Assembly: GCA_934230685.1 (NCBI GenBank)
Contig: CAKQFF010000099.1
Span: 1 to 7,161 of the forward strand
Reading direction: 5' to 3'
DNA from: an uncultured Prevotella sp.
Lineage (GTDB): Bacteria > Bacteroidota > Bacteroidia > Bacteroidales > Bacteroidaceae
DNA length: 7,161 nt
Within the stretch, counting starts at the first letter, position 1. Every line of letters starts with the position of its first letter. The position numbers and the translations under genes are program-made. The notes beneath the pieces are model-generated. The model saw nothing but the letters and a program-made list of their open reading frames with translations. It had not been told where the DNA came from and did no database searches. Of this stretch, positions 1 through 5,033 are shown piece after piece.

Positions 1-1
1 G

Positions 2-556
2 TACTATATAGCCGACCCTAAGCTCACAGAACTTGGACTCACTCCGTCGCTCGATGCCTATCGCTCGCAGTATTATACATATATGATGAATGGCTTGCTC
101 ACCCAGCTCACCCGCATTCAGCCGGGTAACGAGATTGAGGAGGCTCACATGCGCAACCGTGCCCTCATCGCCCGTTGGACACTTGAGCATTACCCTGCTG
201 CCGTTGCTATTGTCAAGCGCGAAGGCAAGTCGTATGTCGAGATAACCGACTATGCGGCATTGCGCAATGCTTTCGGCGAGTTGCTTGCCGAGATTCAACG
301 CATAAAGAGTGAGGGCGACTACGCTGCTGCCAAGGATATTGTGGAGCGTTACGCCATTCATGTGGATGCCGAAATCCATAATGAGTTGCTCTCACGCTAC
401 AAGGCTCTTGGCATTGCGCCATACAAAGGTTTCCTTAATCCCCGAATGACTCTTCTAAAGGATGCTGACGGCAATCCAAAGGATGTCGCCATCGACTATA
501 CAGAAACTTATGAGCATCAAATGTTGAGATACTCGCGAGAGTACGGATTCTTTTGA
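2..556 (+). CDS. Dipeptidyl peptidase III-type metallopeptidase (M49), C-terminal part; 5' end outside window
   Basis: The open frame runs from the left edge to a TGA at 554-556 and gives 184 residues, beginning YYIADPKLTELG. The M49 family is a zinc exopeptidase that removes dipeptides from peptide N-termini; bacterial members are near 675 residues, so this is roughly the last quarter. The zinc motifs (HExxGH and EECRAE/D) lie upstream of the window; in the family the second is followed almost directly by the LYYIAD-like segment seen at the edge. Recognisable parts are AHMRNR (codons about 143-160), matching the conserved His-containing helix (AHMQAR in the human enzyme), and LLAEIQRIKSEGDYAAAKDIVERYA, matching the family's LxxLQxLKSTGD region. 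The first in-frame ATG (83) is internal, not a start. The C-terminus ends YSREYGFF, with the stop in a TTTTGAG sequence resembling the following repeat. Family call is from remembered sequence patterns. Confidence 0.88.
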   Translation, partial: YYIADPKLTELGLTPSLDAYRSQYYTYMMNGLLTQLTRIQPGNEIEEAHMRNRALIARWTLEHYPAAVAIVKREGKSYVEITDYAALRNAFGELLAEIQRIKSEGDYAAAKDIVERYAIHVDAEIHNELLSRYKALGIAPYKGFLNPRMTLLKDADGNPKDVAIDYTETYEHQMLRYSREYGFF

Positions 557-623
557 GAATTTTGTAATCGGCTTTGCCGCTTGCCAGAGCAAGAATTTTG
601 AGTTTTGAATTATCGCCGTTGGC

Positions 624-692
624 GATTTTGAGTTATTCAATTTTGAGTTTTGATTTAATAATTCTCAATTCCTAATTGAACAATTCAAAATC
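624..692. repeat. Imperfect inverted repeat at the orientation switch
   Basis: Positions 624-642 (GATTTTGAGTTATTCAATT) and 674-692 read in reverse complement (GATTTTGAATTGTTCAATT) match at 17 of 19 bases around a 31-bp centre. Each arm abuts a short GC hairpin (612-626 on the left, 691-703 on the right), so the order hairpin, heptamers, centre, heptamers, hairpin is mirror-symmetric. A transcript could fold into a long stem; an alternative is that two opposite-facing repeat units met here. Confidence 0.75.
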
Positions 693-730
693 GGCTTTGC
701 CGACAATTCAAAATTCAACACTCAACATTC
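648..730 (+). repeat. 83-bp dispersed repeat, copy 1
   Basis: This segment matches 4273-4355 at 80 of 83 positions in the same orientation with no gaps. Differences are at 689 (A here, C there), 692 (C/T) and 712 (A/C). It contains the central inverted element TCAATT-CCT-AATTGA (665-679), one hairpin (691-703) and a run of ATTCAAA/ATTCAAC-type heptamers. It lies inside the larger array between the M49 and AlkD-like genes. Confidence 0.92.
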
Positions 731-759
731 AACATTGCGCACAGCGCATAATTCAAAAC

Positions 760-1368
760 TCAATACTCTGCTTCTTCCAATATTCTATCCGCCTTCTGAG
801 CATGTTCTCCTCCTTCGGCAGAAATATACGTCAAACAATTAATGATAGCGTGCAGCAATGCACGGTTTTGTGTATGCATTTCTTTAGCAGCTTGTTCAAA
901 CAAGTGCTTAAACAGACTATCCGGCTGTTGATAATTGCGTTTCATTATTCTGCAAGCCAGATTATATGTTCCCGTGCGCACATTCTCGTCTGTCGATTCC
1001 AGCATTTTGTCTGCAAGCGATGCGGCATTTGCGATATGTTGAAAGAGGTTGAACACAGCCGACTCCATAAGTTCTATTGTAGATGCGTCCTCAGCCCATT
1101 CCAAGGCTTGCTCCACATCCATTTCGTCGGCTGGCATTATCAATGTGGCAAGAAGTCGGCACTCTCTGATGTTCTTCTCCTCCCATAATGCTTCGGCAAG
1201 AGCCTTGTCGCCTTTGTATTGTTCTGCCATACGGCGAAGATCCATCTGCGACACGCCCCAATTGATTTTATACTCCAGTCCCTTTTCGCGCATAGAAGCC
1301 GCGGTTACTCCGTTCATAAACATACGGAACGAACGCTTTATTTGTTTTACTTTTTCTGATGTTTCCAT
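760..1368 (-). CDS. AlkD-like DNA alkylation repair protein (HEAT/ARM-like repeats)
   Basis: This 202-residue, probably cytosolic protein resembles the DNA alkylation repair (AlkD, PF08713-type) family, helical-repeat DNA glycosylases that remove cationic alkylpurines without base flipping. Supporting segments are SMREKGLEYKINWGVS (residues 25-40), an LRRMAEQYKGDKALAEALWEE stretch (44-64) and IRECRLLATLIMP (67-79), which follow the family's order of G(V/I)xxxxLRxIA, LAxxLWxxxxxExxxLAxxL. It is shorter than classical AlkD (about 230-240 residues), and I could not place the Trp/Asp catalytic residues with confidence, so activity is not assured. The start ATG (1366-1368) follows an A-rich leader with no Shine-Dalgarno and lies just downstream of a TAATTTTG -7 element. 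The stop TGA (760-762) lies in the heptamer array. It is divergent from purA and appears monocistronic. Confidence 0.72.
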   Translation of the reverse strand: METSEKVKQIKRSFRMFMNGVTAASMREKGLEYKINWGVSQMDLRRMAEQYKGDKALAEALWEEKNIRECRLLATLIMPADEMDVEQALEWAEDASTIELMESAVFNLFQHIANAASLADKMLESTDENVRTGTYNLACRIMKRNYQQPDSLFKHLFEQAAKEMHTQNRALLHAIINCLTYISAEGGEHAQKADRILEEAEY

Positions 1369-1389
1369 TTTCTTTATTTTTTCTTCTTA

Positions 1390-1397
1390 CAAAATTA
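1390..1397 (-). promoter_or_regulatory. Probable -7 element for the AlkD-like gene
   Basis: On the minus strand this reads TAATTTTG, an exact match to the Bacteroidota TAnnTTTG -7 consensus, 21 bp before the start codon. No good TTTG -33 element lies at the expected 19-21 bp upstream (the area reads ATTTC), so this is a weaker call than the purA promoter. Confidence 0.5.
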
Positions 1398-1438
1398 ATA
1401 CATTTATTGGAGTTTGAAATATTTATTATCTACAAAAT

Positions 1439-1470
1439 TTTGGCTACTTTGTCAAAATACTGTAACTTTG
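1439..1470 (+). promoter_or_regulatory. Bacteroidota-type promoter for purA-hisS
   Basis: TTTG (1439-1442) and TAACTTTG (1463-1470) are separated by 20 bp, an exact fit to the Bacteroidota -33/-7 consensus. Transcription would begin near 1476-1480, giving a leader of about 70 nt before the ATG at 1547. This placement also rules out the in-frame ATG at 1478 as the main start. Confidence 0.8.
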
Positions 1471-1546
1471 CAAGCGAGTGTGGCAGAAAAACGTATGCCG
1501 CATCTCCAAAGTGAACATTTTGAAACTCAAATATCTTACAAATCGT

Positions 1547-2821
1547 ATGAATCACGGAAAAGTTGATGTCCTGCTCGGATTGCAGTGGGGCGACGAAGGT
1601 AAAGGCAAGGTCGTTGACGTCCTTACTCCGAAGTATGATGTAATTGCACGTTTCCAGGGTGGTCCTAATGCCGGACATACCCTCGAGTTCGAAGGCCAGA
1701 AGTATGTTCTCCGCAGCATTCCCTCAGGTATCTTCCAGGGTGGCAAGGTGAATATTATTGGCAATGGCGTTGTGCTCGCTCCCGACCTCTTCATGCAGGA
1801 GGCCAAGGATCTCGAGAAGAGCGGCCACGACCTCAAGGAGCGTCTGCATATCTCGAAGAAAGCCCATCTCATCATGCCTACACACCGTGTGCTTGATGCT
1901 GCCATTGAGGCTTCTAAGGGCAAGAACAAGGTTGGTACTACCGGCAAGGGCATTGGCCCTACTTATACTGATAAGGTGTCTCGCACTGGTCTGCGTGTTG
2001 GCGACATCCTCGACAACTTCCAGGAGAAATACGAGGCTCACAAGGCTGCACACCTCAAGCAGATTGCCTCGCTTGGCTACACCGACTTCGACATCACTGA
2101 GGTTGAGAAGACATGGATGGAGGGCATCGAGTATTTGAAGCAGTTCCATATTGTCGACTCTGAGCACGAAATCAACAAGATTCTCCGCTCTGGCAAGGAC
2201 ATCCTTTGCGAGGGTGCACAGGGCACTATGCTTGATGTTGACTTCGGTTCATATCCTTTCGTTACTTCTTCCAACACTATTTGCGCTGGTGCTTGCATCG
2301 GTCTTGGCATCGGTCCTAACCGCATCGGTAATGTGTATGGTATCATGAAGGCTTATTGCACACGTGTTGGTGCAGGTCCTTTCCCAACAGAGCTTTTCGA
2401 CGAGACTGGCGACAAGATTCGCGACCTCGGTCATGAGTATGGTGCTGTTACTGGTCGTGAGCGTCGTTGCGGATGGTGCGACCTCGTGCAGCTTAAGTAT
2501 TCTATCATGATCAATGGCGTTACTGAGCTTATCATGATGAAGAGCGACGTGCTCGATGGCTTCCCTGTAGTGAAGGCTTGCGTGGCTTACGAGTTGCCCG
2601 ACGGCACACAGACCACCGATCTGCCTTATGAGCTTTACGACGCAAAACCAGTTTACAAGGAATTCAAGGGTTGGAATGTTGACATGACTAAGTTCACCTC
2701 TGAGGACCAGTTCCCGCAGGAGTTCAACGACTACGTGAAGTTCCTTGAGGACTATCTCGAGACTCCTATCCGCATCATCTCTATCGGTCCGGATCGTGAT
2801 CAGACTATAGTCCGTAAGTAA
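1547..2821 (+). CDS. purA: Adenylosuccinate synthetase
   Basis: Catalyses GTP-dependent condensation of IMP and aspartate to adenylosuccinate, the first committed step to AMP, in the cytosol. The 424-residue product is close to the usual 420-435. Motifs in order: GDEGKGK P-loop-like signature (15-21) with catalytic Asp16, the second catalytic residue His44 in GGPNAGHT, TGKGIGPTYTDK (132-143), EGAQGTMLD (222-230), GAVTGRERRCGW (299-310), KSDVLDG (332-338) and the guanine-binding GPDRDQT (414-420). The frame stays open upstream to an ATG at 1478, but the start at 1547 (MNHGKVDVLLGLQWG) is preferred because the extra 23 residues have no counterpart in the family and 1478 falls at the predicted transcription start. 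No Shine-Dalgarno is visible. hisS follows after 15 bp, so the two are probably co-transcribed. All key residues appear intact. Confidence 0.97.
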   Translation: MNHGKVDVLLGLQWGDEGKGKVVDVLTPKYDVIARFQGGPNAGHTLEFEGQKYVLRSIPSGIFQGGKVNIIGNGVVLAPDLFMQEAKDLEKSGHDLKERLHISKKAHLIMPTHRVLDAAIEASKGKNKVGTTGKGIGPTYTDKVSRTGLRVGDILDNFQEKYEAHKAAHLKQIASLGYTDFDITEVEKTWMEGIEYLKQFHIVDSEHEINKILRSGKDILCEGAQGTMLDVDFGSYPFVTSSNTICAGACIGLGIGPNRIGNVYGIMKAYCTRVGAGPFPTELFDETGDKIRDLGHEYGAVTGRERRCGWCDLVQLKYSIMINGVTELIMMKSDVLDGFPVVKACVAYELPDGTQTTDLPYELYDAKPVYKEFKGWNVDMTKFTSEDQFPQEFNDYVKFLEDYLETPIRIISIGPDRDQTIVRK

Positions 2822-2836
2822 TTATATACATAAATT

Positions 2837-4198
2837 ATGGCAAAACCAAGCATACCAAAGGGAACACGCGACTTCTCGCCTATGGAGATGGCGAAGCGCA
2901 ACTATATATTCAATACTATACGTAGCGTTTACGCTCTCTATGGCTTTCAGCAGATAGAGACTCCGGCTATGGAGACTCTGCAGACGCTTATGGGCAAATA
3001 CGGCGAGGAGGGTGACAAGCTTCTTTTCAAAGTGCTTAACTCAGGCGACTACCTTTCTAAGATTTCCAACGAGGAGATAGAGGAGCGCAATTCTTTGCGC
3101 CTTGCCACCAAACTCTGTGAGAAGGGTTTGCGCTACGACCTTACGGTGCCTTTTGCACGCTATGTCGTGCAGCACCGTGAGGAGATACAGCTTCCGTTCA
3201 AGCGCTATCAGATTCAGCCTGTATGGCGTGCCGACCGTCCTCAGAAGGGTCGCTATCGCGAGTTCTATCAGTGCGATGCTGATGTTGTTGGCTCCAACTC
3301 TCTCCTTAACGAGGTGGAGCTGATGCAGATTGTCGACACCGTGTTTACTCGTTTCGGTGTGCGCGTGTGCATCAAGATCAACAACCGCAAGATTCTCTCG
3401 GGCATTGCCGAGGTTATCGGCGAACCTGAGAAGATTGTCGACATCACTGTTGCTATCGACAAGCTCGACAAGATTGGTCTTGAGAACGTGAATGAGGAAC
3501 TTCGCCGCGACGGCATCTCTGAGGAGGCTATCGAGAAGCTTCAGCCTATCATTGCCCTCTCAGGCACCAACGACGAGAAACTCGCTACTATAGCTGAAGT
3601 GCTCGCCGCATCCGAAACAGGCTTGAAGGGAGTGGAGGAGACTCGCTTTATTCTCGACACTCTCAAGACATGTGGCTTGAACAACGAGATTGAGCTTGAC
3701 CTTACACTCGCTCGTGGCTTGAACTACTACACTGGTGCCATCTTCGAGGTTAAGGCTCTCGACTATGCCATTGGCTCTATAACCGGTGGCGGTCGTTACG
3801 ACAACCTCACTGGCATCTTTGGATTGCCGGGTCTCTCAGGCGTGGGCATCTCGTTTGGTGCCGACCGCATCTATGATGTGCTCAATGGTCTCGACCTTTA
3901 TCCTAAGGAGGCTGTCAATGGCACACAGTTGCTCTTCATCAACTTCGGCGACAAGGAGACAGCATATTGCTTGCCTATTCTTGGCAAGTGTCGTGCCGCA
4001 GGCATCCGCACAGAAATCTTCCCCGACAGTGTGAAGATGAAGAAGCAGATGGCTTATGCCAATGCCAAGCAGGTGCCGTTTGTTGCCCTTGCTGGTGAGT
4101 CGGAGATTGCTGAAGGCAAGCTCACTCTCAAGAACATGACTACAGGCGAGCAGTCTTTGGTCACTCCAGAGGAACTTATCGCTGTTGTGAATGGATAA
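2837..4198 (+). CDS. hisS: Histidyl-tRNA synthetase
   Basis: This class II aminoacyl-tRNA synthetase charges tRNA-His with histidine in the cytosol. The 453-residue protein is complete. Seen in order: KGTRDFSP near the N-terminus (8-15); motif 1 region with YGFQQIETP (35-43); [11 protein letters not shown] (100-110); motif 2 with the ATP-binding Arg, [18 protein letters not shown] (130-147); the histidine-binding signature RGLNYYTG (293-300); GGGRYDNL (317-324); motif 3 [11 protein letters not shown] (335-345); and a C-terminal anticodon-binding domain (about 363-453). An extended segment at about 50-98 with [12 protein letters not shown] and the [10 protein letters not shown] sequence is like eukaryotic and archaeal HisRS, where most bacterial enzymes read RPEGT. 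The start is 15 bp after purA with an A/T-rich leader. A strong terminator follows 25 bp after the TAA, closing the purA-hisS unit. Confidence 0.97.
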   Translation: MAKPSIPKGTRDFSPMEMAKRNYIFNTIRSVYALYGFQQIETPAMETLQTLMGKYGEEGDKLLFKVLNSGDYLSKISNEEIEERNSLRLATKLCEKGLRYDLTVPFARYVVQHREEIQLPFKRYQIQPVWRADRPQKGRYREFYQCDADVVGSNSLLNEVELMQIVDTVFTRFGVRVCIKINNRKILSGIAEVIGEPEKIVDITVAIDKLDKIGLENVNEELRRDGISEEAIEKLQPIIALSGTNDEKLATIAEVLAASETGLKGVEETRFILDTLKTCGLNNEIELDLTLARGLNYYTGAIFEVKALDYAIGSITGGGRYDNLTGIFGLPGLSGVGISFGADRIYDVLNGLDLYPKEAVNGTQLLFINFGDKETAYCLPILGKCRAAGIRTEIFPDSVKMKKQMAYANAKQVPFVALAGESEIAEGKLTLKNMTTGEQSLVTPEELIAVVNG

Positions 4199-4223
4199 TT
4201 TCTGAAAAGAAAAATTGATATAT

Positions 4224-4276
4224 AAAAAGGCAATTAATGATGGAAATCTAAACACCATCATCAATTGCCTTTTTTT
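4224..4276. terminator. Strong intrinsic terminator after hisS, potentially bidirectional
   Basis: Arms at 4224-4243 (AAAAAGGCAATTAATGATGG) and 4255-4274 form a 20-bp stem with a single A-C mismatch and an 11-nt loop, followed by a run of T to 4276. The A run at the base of the 5' arm becomes a T run on the minus strand, so the same hairpin can also stop transcription from the LOG-like gene after it passes through the repeat at 4273-4355. Confidence 0.93.
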
Positions 4277-4355
4277 GATTTAATAATTCTCAATTCCTAA
4301 TTGAACAATTCAACATTGGCTTTGCCGACAATTCAACATTCAACACTCAACATTC
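4273..4355 (+). repeat. 83-bp dispersed repeat, copy 2
   Basis: Ungapped match to 648-730 at 80 of 83 positions. It begins within the T run of the hisS terminator and ends inside the coding sequence of the LOG-like gene. It contains one hairpin, TTGGC-TTT-GCCGA (4316-4328, with a T-G pair in place of the C-G pair of copy 1), preceded by heptamer ATTCAAC (4308-4314) and followed by ATTCAAC, ATTCAAC, ACTCAAC (4331-4351). Only the half facing the minus-strand gene is present; the TTTGAGT-rich left half of the first locus is absent, and the plus-strand gene here has its own terminator. Confidence 0.92.
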
Positions 4356-4872
4356 TTTTAATTTCTTCAAAGCTATCCGCCACTTCTATCATGTCGTGCC
4401 AGTCGCCTCTTATCATTCCTTTGCTGTCGAGGTCGTCCATCAGTGCCACGAGCGAGTTCCAGAAGCCCTTCATATTATATAGTATCACCTTCTTTGAGTG
4501 GTAGCCAATGCTCTTGGATGCTGCCACACAGAATATCTCGTCCAATGATCCTACTCCGCCAGGCAGAGCCACTACCACATCGCATTGTTCTATCATCAGG
4601 CTCTTGCGGTCAGCAAGGTTGTCTGTAGGGTAATGAATGTCGATATAATCTGACATTCTTCCGCCTTTCTCCACAAGCGAAGGCACAACGCCAATCACCC
4701 TTCCGCCACCATCATGCACAGCCTTGGCCACGTAGTTCATCAATCCATGGTTAGTGCCACCGAATATCAAGTCGTGATGGTTCTCTGCCATCCATTTGCC
4801 CAACTCCTCTGTCATGCGGAAATAGTCGGGGTCGATATGCTCATTTGCTGAGCAGAATACTGCTATCTTCAT
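4333..4872 (-). CDS. LOG/TIGR00730-like nucleotide 5'-monophosphate phosphoribohydrolase
   Basis: This 179-residue, Rossmann-like cytosolic protein matches the LOG family (once annotated as lysine decarboxylase-like). Characterised members cut the N-glycosidic bond of nucleoside or cytokinin-riboside 5'-monophosphates. Seen: MKIAVFCSAN (1-10), FGGTNHGLMNYVAKAVHDGGG (37-57), GVVPSLV (61-67), DRKSLM (88-93) with the catalytic Arg-Lys pair, and PGGVGSLDE (104-112), the family's PGGxGTxxE with its catalytic Glu112. Two departures from the usual pattern are GGT for GGG at 38-40 and Ser for Thr in the last motif. The start ATG (4870-4872) follows a TTTG-N19-TAACTTAG promoter. The last six codons and the stop (MLSVEC, TGA) lie inside repeat copy 2, so the C-terminal tail appears repeat-derived. 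Physiological substrate unknown; nucleotide salvage is an inference. Confidence 0.87.
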   Translation of the reverse strand: MKIAVFCSANEHIDPDYFRMTEELGKWMAENHHDLIFGGTNHGLMNYVAKAVHDGGGRVIGVVPSLVEKGGRMSDYIDIHYPTDNLADRKSLMIEQCDVVVALPGGVGSLDEIFCVAASKSIGYHSKKVILYNMKGFWNSLVALMDDLDSKGMIRGDWHDMIEVADSFEEIKRMLSVEC

Positions 4873-4902
4873 ATATTATCTATTTTAATTATTATTCTGT
4901 CG

Positions 4903-4933
4903 CTAAGTTACAAACAAAAATCCGTATGTCAAA
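4903..4933 (-). promoter_or_regulatory. Promoter of the LOG-like gene
   Basis: On the minus strand, TTTG (4933-4930) is followed after 19 bp by TAACTTAG (4910-4903), one base off the TAnnTTTG consensus. The start codon is 30 bp further on. The -33 element overlaps the left arm of the palindrome at 4932-4965. Confidence 0.65.
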
Positions 4934-4965
4934 GTTTTGTTTCAAAAGAAGTTGAAAGAAAACTT
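4932..4965. promoter_or_regulatory. Imperfect palindrome joining divergent -33 elements (candidate operator)
   Basis: AAGTTTTGTTTC (4932-4943) and GAAAGAAAACTT (4954-4965) are inverted copies with 11 of 12 bases matching around a 10-bp spacer. The left arm overlaps the minus-strand -33 element (4930-4933) and the right arm overlaps the plus-strand one (4963-4966). A shared regulator site is possible, but part of the symmetry may just reflect two opposite promoters in A/T-rich DNA. Confidence 0.45.
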
Positions 4966-4994
4966 GTGAAAGTCGTGGAAATCGAGTATTTTTG
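4963..4994 (+). promoter_or_regulatory. Promoter of the 380-residue unknown gene
   Basis: CTTG (4963-4966, a three-of-four match to TTTG) and TATTTTTG (4987-4994, exact TAnnTTTG) are spaced by 20 bp. Transcription would start near 5000, leaving a leader of about 33 nt before the ATG at 5034. Confidence 0.65.
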
Positions 4995-5033
4995 TAAAAT
5001 AAAACGATTGAAACTAAAAAACCTTTTACTGTT

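Larger units (their letters stand above)
557..768. repeat. Heptamer/hairpin repeat array between convergent genes
   Basis: This convergent region consists of 7-bp units and small hairpins. The left half carries TTTGAGT/TTTGAAT units (597-603, 604-610, 627-633, 642-648, and variant 649-655). The right half carries the complementary sense, ATTCAAA/ATTCAAC/ACTCAAC (683-689, 706-712, 713-719, 720-726, 727-733, 751-757, variant 758-764). Hairpins lie at 569-579 (CGGC-TTT-GCCG), 580-593 (CTTGC-CAGA-GCAAG), 612-626 (ATCGCC-GTT-GGCGAT), 691-703 (TCGGC-TTT-GCCGA) and 736-748 (TGCGC-ACA-GCGCA). The unit sense flips around 643-673. The hairpins at 612-626 (plus strand) and 691-703 (minus strand) are each followed by TTTTG, so they could be weak terminators for the gene approaching from their side. 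The array overlaps the last codons of the minus-strand gene. No protein is supported here. Confidence 0.85.

Noticed and set aside
557..768. CRISPR array
   Set aside because: Units are 7 bp and tandem or separated by hairpins; there are no 20-40 bp identical repeats with unique spacers of even length and no cas genes nearby.
676..1188. 170-residue plus-strand open frame starting MNNSKSALPTIQNS
   Set aside because: It begins inside the heptamer repeat, whose right half lacks stops on this strand, and then runs antisense to the AlkD-like gene. It has no promoter and low-complexity content.
1476..1546. Riboswitch in the purA leader
   Set aside because: The leader is only about 70 nt, with no recognisable purine aptamer core and no terminator-like hairpin.
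4301..4504. 67-residue plus-strand open frame starting MNNSTLALPTIQ
   Set aside because: Same repeat-derived start as the one near 676, then antisense to the LOG-like gene; it exists only because the repeat is open in this frame.
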